Of a stretch of DNA of 64,000 nucleotides, positions 31,928 to 44,540 are shown in pieces (the first letter of the stretch is position 1; each line of letters starts with the position of its first letter). Origin of the DNA: Aquanectria penicillioides (Eukaryota; Ascomycota; Sordariomycetes; Hypocreales; Nectriaceae). A program made the position numbers and the translations under genes. Location of the stretch: the NCBI GenBank assembly GCA_003415625.1, contig PYIU01000002.1, positions 1,612,001 to 1,676,000 on the forward strand, written 5' to 3'. Under the pieces are notes generated by a model. It was not told the origin of the DNA. It saw only the letters and a program-made list of their open reading frames with translations, and did not search any database.

Positions 31928-34927
31928 TTAGACCTCATTGTCCTGCACCTGGGGCGTGACGCCCTCCATGGCGGAGGCCTTGGTTGCGCCATCGTCAACA
32001 GGGGCTCCGACGGCGCTTGCGCTCGTGCTGGGCGGTCCGCTGCTCTCAGGGCTGTTGGTCTCGTTCGTCAGACCGGGCGTGGGGACTTTAGCCGGAGTGG
32101 TGCTGGTCCCAAGGCCAAGCAACTTCTCCAGAGCCTGGAGCTGCCGAGAGGTGCCGCTCTTCTTCAGGTTAAAGTACTGGGGTTTAATCTCTTCAACCAA
32201 CAGCTCCCTCTCCGTGCCCTCAAGTTGTCCAAGTAGTTTTTCTGTAGACGTAGTATTAGCACATCACGTTAGGTCTGGCGGTGCCGGTGATACTCACGGA
32301 TTACATAGTTTCCATACTGGTCCCGCATCATCTGCTGGAGAGGGCTAGTTCCGTCGCTTCCGACTGCAGTAAGCTGCTCCCGGATCTCCGACCGTTGCTC
32401 AGGTGAACCGAACTCGATGCACTTCTCGACGACGTTGGAAGCAAACTTGTGCTTGGACAAAGTCAAGAGTTGAGACATGACCAACTGGATGATCTTGGCT
32501 CGGTCCTCTGGTTTGCCATTTTGGATGACATGCTGAGTCACATAATTTCCATACTGGTCTGTGATGAGGATCTGAATGGAGCTGTGGAGCTCTGCCATGA
32601 TCCTAGCCTTGTCATCCTCGGTCCCATGCTCCAGCATTCTCTGAATGACGCGGCATCCGTAGGCATGGGAAGCAAAACCTGTCACGTGGCCCTTGAATGC
32701 CGCCATGATGAAATCGAGATGCTGGCGAGGCACAAGCTCAATGATCTTTTGCACAACATGGTTGCCATTCTGGTCTCGGATGACCCTGACAATCTCTGGC
32801 TCAAGTTCCTTGGTGAGCTCGGCCTGTTGCTCGACGAGGACATGCTCTAATGCCTGTTTCGAAAAGTTAGCAAGCCCCCCGCTGAAAGCTAAACGATAAA
32901 CAGAAAAAACATAAGCAACCCGGACGAACCTTTTGGACCACTCGGCAAGCGTACACTTGCACGGATAAGTCAACAACCTTGCCCTTCATCTTTTCTGCCA
33001 GAACCTTTTTCTGGACTTGGTTTCCGTGTTCGAAAAACTTCTGGATGACATAGTTTCCAAACACATCCTTCATCAGCTGAATAGCGTTGGGCTCGATTTC
33101 ACGGAAAACCTGATCCTTCTCGTCACTGTTCGCCGTCTCCAGCTTCTGCTGAATGAACCTCGATCCATGCTGATCTCCACTGAATTCAACGACATAGTTG
33201 TAGATGTCCTTCAACTCGTAACGCTTGTTCGACTTGGAGCTAAGCCGGAATTCATCCAAAAGAACGCTGCGAACACCCTTGCCAGGATCCTGATCTCGGG
33301 CCGGGCGGATGGGTACATTTGCGCCGAGAGCATAGCCGGCATGCAGAGGAGGAAGCCCGTAGCCAGGAAGCATAGGGTGACGGAAACCTTGTGTGTAAGG
33401 GTCAAGGAAGTTGGGAGGGTACTGGGAGGCGAAGTTCGCGTAGGCATACTGGTTAGGGTAGTATGACGGGAATGGAGGGGGATACTGAGCAGGTGCTCTT
33501 CGGTCCTGCTCTGATGACCTTGGGTCCCGTGAAGAAGGACGGCCACTCCAAGGATCAGGAGTAGGCGCGTAGCTCCTCGGGCTGTTTCCTTGTTCGAGGC
33601 GGTAGCTGGGTGCGGGTGAGATGCGGTCGACGGAACCCCGCTTCATGGCGTGGAACTGGGCGCCGAGAGGGTCAGAGCCCAGGTCGATGCTGTTGCTGAA
33701 TCGACTGGATGCGCCCTCATTCCCCCAAGATTGAGAACCAGCATTCATTTGGAAAGGCTGCGAGGCTGGGTTGAAGGTCGAGGTTCCAGAGGCGCTGGCA
33801 GCGCTGTCCAGAGTGACTCGTCGGGTGAATTGGAGAGACAGGTCATCATCAATCTGCTTGTTGTTGAAGTTGAACGCACGCTGGTTTGCAGACTGGTTCT
33901 GGAAGGATGAAGAATGTGTTGGCATCGGCCGCTGAGACTGGATGGAGTTGCTGGGAGTGTGGCCGCGACCGTGACCATACAACTCGGAGAAGGCTGGGGA
34001 GCCCTGGGATTGGCGCGAAGGAGGCACATTAGAGTCTCGAGCTGCGCCGTAGCCAGCAATGGAATCCATGTATGATGCCTCCTGGGGACTCCGCTTTTGG
34101 GAGGGGAAGGCTGCCGCGTGTCCGTTGGCTTCATCCTGAAATGTCTTGTTGTTGAATCCTCCCTTTTTCAATCCGATCGCAGGGTGCGTGGGGTCGAAGA
34201 ACCCCGACCCGTTAGAGATGCCACCATCTCGCGTCCGGTTCGGCGATGTGCTAGTCGATCGAGGAGGATTCTCTGTGTTCCATGGGCCAGGGCCCCAGAC
34301 GTCGGCTTCAGAGTTTGCGTTGAGTGCGCTCGACCCAGAGGGGTTCTCTTCGGAGTCTGTGGCTTGGTGAGTACTCTAGGATCGGGAAGGGTTGAGGCAA
34401 GAGTGGCGAGCGTACCTTTAGAAGCGATGGAGCGGTCTCTTGCGTTTGATATGGATGAGGACCAGATGTTCTTGTTAGGATAGAGGTTGGAGCCTGGGAA
34501 GGCAGAGGAGATGGGCTGCTGCTGCGACTTGTCGCTTGAACCCGCGGGCATGGCGAAGTTTGGGAATCCCCTCGACCGCGTCTAGAAAATGAAGAAAAAA
34601 ATGATCAGCATGCGGCCGCGGAAAAAAGAAAAAAAAAGGCAATCGGCGTGCGCTGTTGTGATGATGGTCGTGGATTTTTTTTTTAGTGAGGGCTTGCAAG
34701 TACGAGAGCAAGTACGTTGTCGTTAACGCGGGCTTGAGGCCAGGGCGAATCAAGCCTGTGTCCGGTTGTGCGCTAGTTTGGCGCATGGTTGAGACACACG
34801 AGCACTGTGACGTCGCATTCCGAGCTCTGGACCGTGGGCAGGGGGAATAAGACGGCTCGGCGAAACCAGGCAAAGGGGGCGAAATCGGGGACAGGGCCGA
34901 AAGAAGAAGACTTACCGCAGTCGTCAT
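31928..34927 (-). CDS. Pumilio-family RNA-binding protein, Puf3/PUM type
   Basis: It binds UGUA-containing 3' UTR elements and controls mRNA decay and localisation. In yeast, Puf3 acts on nuclear-encoded mitochondrial mRNAs. Exons in order are 34916-34927, 34416-34581, 32930-34356, 32298-32853 and 31928-32241, giving 824 residues. I chose the start MTTATRSRGFPNFAMPAGSS because the four-codon first exon splices in frame. The later ATG at 34551 is the alternative. The first 430 residues are Ser/Asn/Pro-rich. Eight Puf repeats follow. Their RNA-contact triplets are SR..Q, NY..Q, CR..Q, NH..Q, CR..Q, NY..Q, SN..E and NY..Q. By the Puf code, read from repeat 8 to repeat 1, these predict UGUAUAUA, or UGUANAUA for Puf3. 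The intron between repeats 3 and 4 has an unusual donor, GTTCGT. Confidence 0.95.
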
Positions 34928-36270
34928 GATTGGGGATGCAAATTGTTGATTCGTCTTGTCTCGTCTCGTCGTCGTGCGCGGAGGCGTTGGTGGACGAGGA
35001 CAGTTTTCAGCGGTGTCGGACCCAGGTCTGGCTGGGGCTGGTTGGGCTTTTTGTCGACTTGAGTGTGTCGAGGGTCAAAGGACAAGGGCGGCGTCGGCGC
35101 TCGCTTTGGCTTTTTGGTAGTGGCGCTGGCACTGGTGCAAGGGAGGGTTTGTGTTTTAGAGCGGCAGATGGGCCTAACACTACCTAGGCTCGGCAGTGGG
35201 ACGCACACAGACGGGGGGCGAACGAGGGCCTGTTGGAGGCCACCGGACGGACACAGACACGCTGTGGACGCTGAATAACGCTCTCGTCGCTGTAGTCGGC
35301 CACTGTGGGAAATATGGCTGGGTGCAGGCCAGATATCGGAATTTTTCCGAACCTGGTTTGCGTATGCGAGATGGAGATTGGCGATGGCGAAGAATGTGAT
35401 GATGACGATGATGACGATGATGATGATGATGAAGATGGTGGGATAGAAGAAAGGCACGGCAGACGACGATGCGGTAGTTGTTTATCGACAAAAGAAATCT
35501 TATATGGGTCTAGAGAGGCAAAAGCCGAGCAGGCGTCAGCGCACATCTAATACCTGGCTGGCCGAGCACCAGTAACAGCAGAGCAGTGGCTCACAGGCCA
35601 GAAGGGCGCTGCGGAGGCCGGGAAAAAAAAGACGGGGTAACCTTGGGGACTGGGTTGGTAAGGCTGATGGAGGTCCAATGTGCAAAGTCCAGTCGGACCA
35701 GGGGGGTCAGACAAGTTAAAAACACGCAAAGCGACGGGAGCTCGGGGACCCGGCTACTGCTTTGTCTGTCCGTGTATGGTCCGGATCGTGCAGCAAGGCA
35801 GGTGAGATTAAGGTAGGCAAGGAGGCAAGGTACTCACTCGCAGGATTGTTTTGATGCGCTGGGGCGGTCGTCGTAGTGGGAACAGTCGAAGTCGCAGGCG
35901 TAGTTCGTTGCCGCAGGAGGCGCTGGCAAGGGTGCTGGACCAACACTCCGGGGCAAGGGGCTTTTTGCAAGGTCGATTTTTTGCGGTTTGAGATCCCGAA
36001 ACCTGGAGATGCTGAGCTGCGGGAGAGCAAACACACGAATATTAGACCGAGGAGAAGAAAGGATTAAGATTTGTGGGCGCGCTGGTGTGGGTGGTGTGGG
36101 CGATGCGGTTTGGTGCTGCGTCCCGTGTGCCTGCGAGTGCAGTGTCGCGTGCGTGAGTCTCCGTATGTGTGTGGTAGATGTTTAGGAATGTAGCAGGATC
36201 CTGGTCGTCTTTTAGAAGGGATTATGCGACGGGGATGCCTGGAACCGAGCCGATCTGCAGAATGGGGGGG

Positions 36271-36290
36271 TTTTTTTTTTTTTTTTTTTT
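36271..36290. repeat. Homopolymer T20 preceded by G7
   Basis: Seven G are followed directly by twenty T. Confidence 0.9.
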
Positions 36291-37472
36291 AAATGCGGGA
36301 CTGTGACGGCATATACAGAGGAAACAAAAAAAAAACTGAGGGCGTTCGTAGACGGTTAAAAAAAAAGTTAGGTACGGTGGGGGTGACTGGCTGATAGATA
36401 CGGAAAGTAACCGGGCGCAAGAATACTTGGTGGCAGCGTCCGGGACTGATATATAGGGCCACTAGACACGATCCAGGAGGAAGATGCCGTTGAATATTGC
36501 ACCCTTTTGTGTTTTTGTGCAAAGCTGACCTGGATGCTAAAGAGGAAGCAGAGGGAGAAGGGGAATTGACAGTGGGAGAGAGAAGAGGAGTGAGAAGGAA
36601 GCAGAGAAGGGAGAAACAGGATGCGAGAATGGAAGCGGAGGCGACAGGTAGATGTAGATGAGCGAACAGCAGGCGGGAACAGTAATTTAGATGTAGTAGG
36701 CCACGGGCCAAACAAGGGCAGGTCTTCAGGTAGCACGCCGGGGCCGGAATGTGCGGGTACGGCAAGAGATCGAGAAGGGCTTGTGTGGGTTTCCCTCGAG
36801 GCTAAGGGATAGCCCAAATGCGCCGTGGGGAGGAATGAGGAGCGAGACAAGGCCGGTAGTAGTGGGTGGGTGCCACCGTACCGAGCGACTGAGTGTTTGT
36901 GTGTGTGTGTGAGTGCGTGTGTGTGCCCGCGTGTAGATGTGTACGGGTGTGCCTGTGCGGCGCTGGGAGCAAAGGATGAAGGAAGAGGAGGAGGAGGAGG
37001 AGAAGACGCGGGAGGAGAGACGGGATGAACAATATGACCAGGGAGAATCAATAGATCGAGACGAGGTGGAGGATGAAGAGGAGTAACTGCAGCGGCGGCA
37101 ACTGCAGTTGCGGTTGCAGTCGCAGGAGCAGGAGGGGAACGACAAGGATGAGGAGCCCTGCAGGACGAGTAGGTAGGCTGTTAGCAGCAGAAGCTATAGC
37201 TGTAAATCGAAAGTATCAGGGCAATCAATAGTGCCGGATGCTAACGGGAGCATTGAATGTCAACATCCTCCTCTTCAACAAGGGGGAGCTCCTGTGAATT
37301 TGTGGCCCAGGAGGGAGGATTGACTGTCTACAGCAGAATGTTGAGGGTGGAGTCGGCAATTGAGGTAGCCAAGAGCCTGAGAGCAGTGCTCAGGGACCCA
37401 GAGCGATCAAGGCAAAATGCAAATTCTACTACGAGGCAGACAGAGGACCGCAAGGCAAACCAAGGTAGGACC

Positions 37473-37510
37473 AGGCAAGGCGAGGCAAGGCAAGGCAAGG
37501 CAAGGCAAGG
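37473..37510. repeat. (GGCAA)n pentamer repeat
   Basis: About seven GGCAA units, one of them altered to GGCGA. Confidence 0.85.
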
Positions 37511-40500
37511 AAGAAAACAACCAAGACTGTACACAGACGGTGTGTGTGCGGGTGTGTGTTTGTTTGTGCGGACCTATCTCTGTATGTGTACCGGATTCTC
37601 CCCCTTCTGCCGTCGATAATCAGAATCGTTGCACATTCGGCATCAACACCGACCGAACGCTTGCAGCATTGTGCCTACCTACCGACTTGCCTCCTGACTA
37701 CAGATGATGCCCATTGAGGGCATTGCCGTCCAATCCTACATTCACCGGTGCACATACACGCGGTGCCTGTGTCTCGATGATTTGGCTTGACCGGCGGGGG
37801 CATGTGTTTGTGTGCACACAGGGAGGGAAAGGAAAGGTAGGAAGTCCCGAGGGTTACACTGCAAAAATGCTTACCACGCCTTTCTGGGAGACCAGTGAAC
37901 AGTCGCCCACCATCAAGTGAGTGAATGTGTGTGTGAGGCCGGCAAGCGTCTTACATTATTACTGGGTGAGGGGCCAAGCTGTGGTAGTTAACGTTTCGTG
38001 AACCCTCAATTACGGCAGAAGGAGCTCTCGCGGGTCATATTTCTCGCTCTCCTGAATTGCTCACTCCCTTTCTCTCGACTTCCAAAGGGAGGCATCATGA
38101 CATTGACCGGCCGCCAGCATCTACCGTTCGGACCCGTTCCTTGAATGTCAAAGCACTCACTCACAAGCCTCTGGCTCTGTCACTCTGGGACTGGGCCCTA
38201 ACCCAAGCCAAAAAAGCCAAGCCGGGGCCGCCCCCCTGCTCCAGCCCAGATCGCAGCGTTAGCTTCCCCTCCCAGCCCCAAGCAGGTTTAGCGACGCCTC
38301 CACCTGCCGCCGTCAATCCTAATCAGGGAGCCATCTTTTGTCCCTTATTTTGACGATGAGAGATTGCAGTCAAGCGGTAGAGAGAGGCGATCTCATAGGA
38401 ATTATTGGGAAGCCATGAATAACCACTAGGTGATCTGAGTCAGAATACCTATGAGCCTCAGGTGGCCTGCATAAAAGATGAACCTGCGTGTTTGGTGCTC
38501 CAGCCCGCTCGGTCATCAGTTGTGTGTCGCCGGGGTGCCTCCTGACTGATGTCTGGAGAACCGAGCCGACATAATTCGTCCATGTTAGAGCAACTAGCCG
38601 AGGGTTCTTCGTCTTGTCTCCCTCACCCTCGGCTTGTCCCATGACTAGATTTTGTTGGCTCCCGTCTGCACTCCTCTTGTCTCTCAGTCCTTTACCTGAT
38701 AGCGTTTTTTTTTTTTCGCTTCCCCTTACCTCCTTAGATTTATGGCTGTTCCCTCACTGCTCATTGGAGTCTTACCGTAGCCAGGGTAACAGTAACACCC
38801 CAGTATAGATTGTGAAACCTCTTCTCGCTGTCTCGGCGCCTCGAATGGGTGCTTGATTAAAAGTGCGGTTCGCCATTGACAGTGGATTTGGACTGCGAGG
38901 CTACACAGGCTTGGTAACCTGCGTCGCCTGTCCCTGTAATCGACTCCCTTCTCCCGCCAACTCACACCTCCCTTCATCTCTTGCCTGTGTTCTCGAGTTC
39001 CCAGCCATGTGAGACAAAGGCTGCACTTGGAACCCGTGTCAAAAGATAAACCAGCAAGATATTATCGTCGCTAAAATCTGAATTTCATAATAGAAAAAAA
39101 AAGGCCAAGCCCATTCTTGAGCGCCGAAATTAGCCATGTCAACGAGTATCAATCATGTCCAGTTCATGTTTCGTTGTACCACTCGTTTTGTTGTTTGCTC
39201 GGCACCCTAATTTTTCACCGAGACCTGTGAACCGCGAGTGCTAGAGTTCAACACCGAAACGTACATCTCTTTCACCGCATAGTCAGTGGCAAGCGTTTGT
39301 CGCCTCGGAGGGTGGTTGCATACTGGGACGCAAGGGAGGGAGACTCCCAATATCCCCACCGATGCCACCAGGCCCGTTGTGTACTACCCTAATTGGCCTG
39401 TTCCCAGGGTGATGAACATCCCACGAACGGGATTGGAACGCTAGGTCTGACTTCAATTATTCTCTCAAGTTTGGTGCCGCCTCGGTGGTATGCTGCCCCG
39501 CTGGACATGTGTCGCCACGAGGACGATGGCACTCACCGCCAACAAAGAGATCTTCGTATCCTGCAGTCGCTTTCCTTAGTCTACATGTACAACATGTTGC
39601 TGTCTGAATCGCATGTCAAAGTAGTCCCATAGTGTATCATTGATAGTTGTAGATAAGGCTCCTTTCAATACGGGCTCATGCACATGATGCTGGCGATATC
39701 CACGGTTAGCTGACGCTGGTGTCCCGCAATCCACACACTTGCCGCTGGCTTGACTTGGCAACCGATTTCTCTTGGGCACCACATTGTTTCAAACGGATAG
39801 CCTTCTCCCAAGAAGCTTACAATAGCTTGTGGTAGGAGGCACAGGTTTCAGGCTCTTGATGAGGTCACCACTTGGGATCCGCCATGAAGATCACTGACGT
39901 ATTGATGCTGGGCGGATGCTTCTGAGAACTGGCTTGCTTGGGTAATGCAACTGACATTGATTGAACTTATGACATGCAGGGCAATCCTATGACGGTGCAC
40001 GAAACTTGAATCCAGGTGACCAGCATGATGGCAGGTTAGTATGGGGTGACATTAAGGCCTTCGGCTTGGCTCGCCCAAATGACAAGACTTTTTTCTTTCT
40101 GACAATGAGATCATCCAGAAGTGTCAAGGGGAAGAGTTAAAAAAAAACCGCAGTCGAGGCTGAACCGCGTATCATTCTGCATATGGTGGTGGAAATCGTT
40201 GACTATGGAAGTGCGATATTCCGTGGCCAGTCCTGTTGGAGGAAATTAAGGAGATCTGGTATGGGCAAAGAACAAAAAGGAGCCATGAAACAACTGTCAA
40301 GGATGTGCGACTGCTCTGCCGCGGTCATGTCGTTCTGGTCTTAGACAACCGAATAACTGACACACGTATGAAATCATCTGAACCTGATGACGGTCGATAA
40401 ACGGTTATCAGATATGATTTGTCCAAGAGCAAGAGCACTGAGTACGAAGACCGTGGAAGCATTGCTAGTGCCCCTGACGCCCAGAATGTAGGCAGAACTG

Positions 40501-41301
40501 TCTGATTTTGCTCTGTTGGCTCGGGATTTGTCTTTGGAAAGAATTGAGCTTGTCGAGCCTTAGTAAAAAAAAAAGACCAGAATCTCAAAATTATCGATAA
40601 GCGTATCATAGACCCAAGAGAACTTAGAGAACTTAGAGAACTGCTATGATGGCTCCGAGTACGAGGTACGGCAAAGCCAGTCTAGGTTGGACGAATGATC
40701 TTGCTATTTTGAAAATATAGGTTAGCATAGCTTGGAACAGCACAGCACGCCCGACGAACGGACCGGCAAGCAATGATGAAGTGAGGCCGAACGTTGGGAA
40801 ACAAAAAGGAATAATGAGGCCATCGGCAGCCACCTGCGTTTCCAGAATCGGGTGTTCCTAATCAGAGGAGTCGACTCTAATTAATGTGAGTGGACGGGGG
40901 CTGACACGGTGAGGAGAACAAAAGAAACGAGCAGTTGAGCAGATGACATATCTGAGTGACGATGGAGGCGCTTGCCTGCCAATCACAAATGTCACCAACA
41001 AGACAGCAGCTTTCGGGGATGTTTATTTAGTGACACATGGCCTCACCGCCGGTTCGTCTTTGGAGAGGGGCACGGATTTTATCAACCATATCCGAATGAG
41101 TCCTCTTGCAGTGTGAAGTATGACAACTACCTATGCACGGCAAGCCGATGCCAGTTGTTTGTGGTGGAGCCATGTGTGTTGGCGCCTTAGAGCAAAGCTC
41201 AACTTTTCATCAAGGCAAGACAAACTAAGGCAACAAAACCACCATGTTAGTAGAGCCGAAGCGGAGACTGTGAAGAAACAATGCCCCCTCCAATTATTAT
41301 T

Positions 41302-41308
<7 letters not shown>

Positions 41309-41332
<24 letters not shown>

Positions 41333-41334
41333 AA
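41309..41334. repeat. Homopolymer A26
   Basis: Twenty-six A residues follow an ATTATTGTTATTT stretch. This could be a retroposed poly(A) tail, but no element body is recognisable upstream. Confidence 0.85.
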
Positions 41335-41834
41335 CCGGTTTCACGGCCACTTGGCTGTACATTTGAGTGGAGGCAAAGAAATCCTTTGACTGTAAGCTGG
41401 ACCCTGCATGGCCACTGAGCCACCCTAGAGATGATGTCGGATGATGCGGACAGTGTCGAAAAGACGAGCAAGAAGGATTGGCTGACTAAGACGCGTCAAG
41501 GCAGAACACGGATAATCGAACGGGTGATGTGAGGCAACAACCAAGTCTAGCGATTCAGGTGACAGGCGAAGGGGTTGGTGGCGGCAAGCCCTAGAAGTAA
41601 TCAGGGCTTGGGCGCTTCGGATGTGAAGGATGGTAGGGCCTGAACCGCTTGACCGAAACGACGGAGACGAGATGATGACATGAACAAGCGACATGCTGGA
41701 CGAAAGGTCCCATGCCATAGAGCGCTTGATAAGGCCCAAGACGGTGCGTGATTTCGTTAGTTCAGACGGAAAGAGCAAGAACGCCGTGTGCTGTTGTGTC
41801 GCCGGCATGTACCCTAACAGTGCCTACTACCTCC

Positions 41835-41858
41835 CTAGGTACCTAGGTAGGTACCTAA
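41835..41858. repeat. Palindromic CCTAGGTA repeat
   Basis: Interleaved copies of TAGGTACCTA-type palindromes. Related sequences occur at 58215-58235 and 58271-58283. Confidence 0.8.
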
Positions 41859-43961
41859 GTCCATAACAGCCTTGGGTGAGGTACCTTATTGTGGACCATG
41901 GGCCGCACCTAAGAGAATAACCCAAGCGAGAAAAAAAGAGCCGGTATGGAGTCCTCCAGAGCTCGGCTGGTGGATTGCACAATGTTTACGGATACTACCA
42001 GGGGGATGTACATTGCGATTAATACCGGTACCTGCCTAAAGAGTAAAGACCTCAGTTGCATGCAGCCTGGGTTGTCCTTGTGCATGCTCCATACCCTTTC
42101 CTATTCCCACCATCCCCCTCTTTTTTTCAATGTGCACCAGAACAACGCAGGCCCAAAATAGCATCAGCACAAACAAAAAGAGCAAGCAAGTTGCATGAGC
42201 GATAAACCAGGTGGAATGCAAGTGAGAGAGGGAGAGAGAGAGGGGAGGCAGCGGCACTGGGCGCTTGGAGGGACAAAGGGGGACTCGGTTGACTTACGGA
42301 CTAGATTGGTCTGGTTGCTTGGATGAGCTTTGACAGGCCAATTCCCCAAGTAGCGAACCAAGCCTTGCCCTTTCTATGCGGTTGAATGAGCATGGTATCC
42401 ATCCATCATCACATCACGCGCTGTATATGACTGACTGTTCATGTTCTCAAGCCGCCGTCTGTCTCCAGACATTGCGACTCTCCACCATGGCGAAAAGCAG
42501 AACGCCTCAATCAGCACACAATCCAGCCCGAGAAGGTAGTGATTCTTCCTTCTTCCCTTGTTTTATTTATTTCTTCCCTTTCTTGCCATAGTGCCATTTG
42601 ATCCGAAGAAACTTGAGTCGTCGTCAACGAGCAATAAGGGGCCTGTTTCTCCACCTGACGAGCCCCTGGTTGGTCTTGGCAGGGGAATCACACTGGGGCA
42701 ACAGTCACAGCCAATCAAGCGCGCGCCTACTGGGAACCCCGTCAGGGGAACGGTGCACACTAAGCACAGGGGTCTGGTCACCCGATCCACCGTCGATTGT
42801 GCATTTCCATTGGCCAAAACATTCCCCACTTGCACTGCCCACGAGGGGGGCCGCCAGCGGTTGGCTCCAGCGGCCAATTACAGCGCTTCTGCCCCTGAAG
42901 AACCTCGAGGTTTTTCCCTCGCCGGCCTTCGTCGGCCCCAGACGAATTCCCATCGCGTGGCCCCGAACTGGCAACAGAGCGCCGCCTAAGGGCCACCAAT
43001 GGCCCCCTAACGGCCCCTCCCCAAAGACCTTGCCGCCACCCACTACCCACTCTAAGCACTGGCTAAGCCCACCCGATGCCCTGTAAGCAGACCTGTAGAC
43101 AACCAAGCAAACAAGTGCTGGACAGCTCAGCACAGCGCTGTACCGCTGGGATCCCAGCAAGCGCTCATTTCCCGCTGGAGCACCCAATCTCTGCCCCCCT
43201 GCTCTCCCAACAAGCCCCAGTTCATCCTGTTTTCTACCACTTCCCCCCCCGACGTTTTCTTTTGTTCCTTTGTTCTTCAACCGTCGCGACCAAGCCTTCG
43301 TGATATTGATCAACGGCAAAGTTCTTGCTCCTGTACATCTTTCACTCCCTCACATTTTTTCTTTGGAATCATCAGCTTCACTCTTTCAGCTGTATTCCGT
43401 CCAGTCTTTCGACAAACCCCTCATCCCTAACGATTATCCCTTCCTTTGCGTCTTGCGAATACAACGCCAACCCCCTCGCTTTTTCGAATTCGCCTTGCCG
43501 ACCCAGCCAGCCAAATATTCAACCTCCTAAGACTATTGGCGATATTTCTCCCTGGCGTACGTGATCACCCACATTTCCCCCGCCTCCTACATTTTTCTGC
43601 CCTCAATCCTGCTTCTCCTGCGACACTTCCTGGCATGAATTGCTTGAATGGGTGGGAGGCAACCGTCTTGGGTTGGCCCCGAGCACTATCGAATGCTCTC
43701 CGGCCTGGGAGCGGAATGGTCTTTGGCAATTATATTGGATGATGCGTTGCTGCAGTTGGTTTCCTCGCCTGCGCCATCATCGCCACCACAACCTCCTCAT
43801 TCACTGTACATCGCTGTCCTTGTCATCCAGCTGCTAACATGGCCTCCCGAACAATAGATCGTTCGACTTCTTCGTTCGTTATCCACTCGTACTAGAGCAA
43901 CCCTTGACCTGATCTTGACGATTCCTGCACTTGTCTCATCATTACCTTCACCGAATCCATC

Positions 43962-44540
43962 ATGCCTTCAGTTCACCACCTCGTCGTTCGGGATACCGAC
44001 AAGCCCGCCGACGATAGCTCCGACAACACGATCAACCTCATGCTTGTTGTCCTTGGAATCGTCTTTTTCGGCCTCATCCTTGTCTCCGTTCTTTTCTTCT
44101 TCCGCCGCGCCCGCCGCTTGCAAGCTATGCGCGCTAAGCTCCAGGACGATGATGGCCTTCCCTCATACTACGAGTCCAAGTCCTATTCCAACAACCACCG
44201 CGGCCTCACCATCGAGACCAAGCACAATGGTCGCTCCAGCATTCTAGTCATCAACCGCGACAACCACCCTATGCTTGCCAACCCCAACTCTCCTCCTCAC
44301 TCTCCCGACAATGTCCCCCAGATCCACATCACCTTCCCCGACGAGCAGGACGATCAGGGACGCCCCAAGAGCGGCCGAGTCCTCGTGGTTCGTGTTGGCG
44401 ACAACTCCGCTGTCGGCCTGGAGCCCATGCACGATGAGCAGCTGCCCGCTTATGAGAAGGAGGCCAACGGCCAGTTCTACTCCATCGACATGGACAAGAT
44501 CGGCGGCCTCAAGGAGAAGGACCGCTCGCAGTTCCAATAA
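43962..44540 (+). CDS. Small single-pass membrane protein with two LPxY motifs
   Basis: A single-exon frame of 192 residues. A hydrophobic segment at about residues 24-47 (NLMLVVLGIVFFGLILVSVL) is followed at once by FFFRRARRLQ. The positive-inside rule therefore puts the N-terminus outside and the long C-terminal part in the cytosol. There is no cleavable signal peptide. The cytosolic part holds GLPSYYES (LPSY at 66-69) and QLPAYEKE (LPAY at 161-164). These resemble the PPxY/LPxY motifs that recruit Rsp5/NEDD4 ubiquitin ligases. Its codon use matches highly expressed neighbours such as TPI, supporting a real gene. A long C-rich leader precedes it. I do not recognise a named family; an adaptor role is inference. 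Confidence 0.8.
   Translation: MPSVHHLVVRDTDKPADDSSDNTINLMLVVLGIVFFGLILVSVLFFFRRARRLQAMRAKLQDDDGLPSYYESKSYSNNHRGLTIETKHNGRSSILVINRDNHPMLANPNSPPHSPDNVPQIHITFPDEQDDQGRPKSGRVLVVRVGDNSAVGLEPMHDEQLPAYEKEANGQFYSIDMDKIGGLKEKDRSQFQ

Larger units (their letters stand above)
34928..43961. other. Nine-kilobase region without a recognisable gene
   Basis: The left part (to about 37.2 kb) is GT- and purine-rich on the plus strand and may be promoter or leader of the Puf3-type gene. It has a GAT repeat near 35400, T20 at 36271 and a GGCAA repeat near 37490. From 38 to 42.5 kb the composition is more even and no frame over about 130 codons shows a domain. 42.5-43.96 kb is C-rich and probably leader of the next gene. 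Noncoding RNA or old transposon remnants are possible but not supported. Confidence 0.5.

Noticed and set aside
36368..37145. Long Ser/Pro/His-rich minus-strand frames
   Set aside because: Generated by GT/GA-rich simple sequence; no conserved motif.
41309..41334. A26 tract as the tail of a LINE element
   Set aside because: No reverse-transcriptase-like frame or target-site duplication recognisable next to it.
42705..43319. 204-codon minus-strand frame
   Set aside because: No domain or splice support, and overlapping frames on the other strand are equally long.
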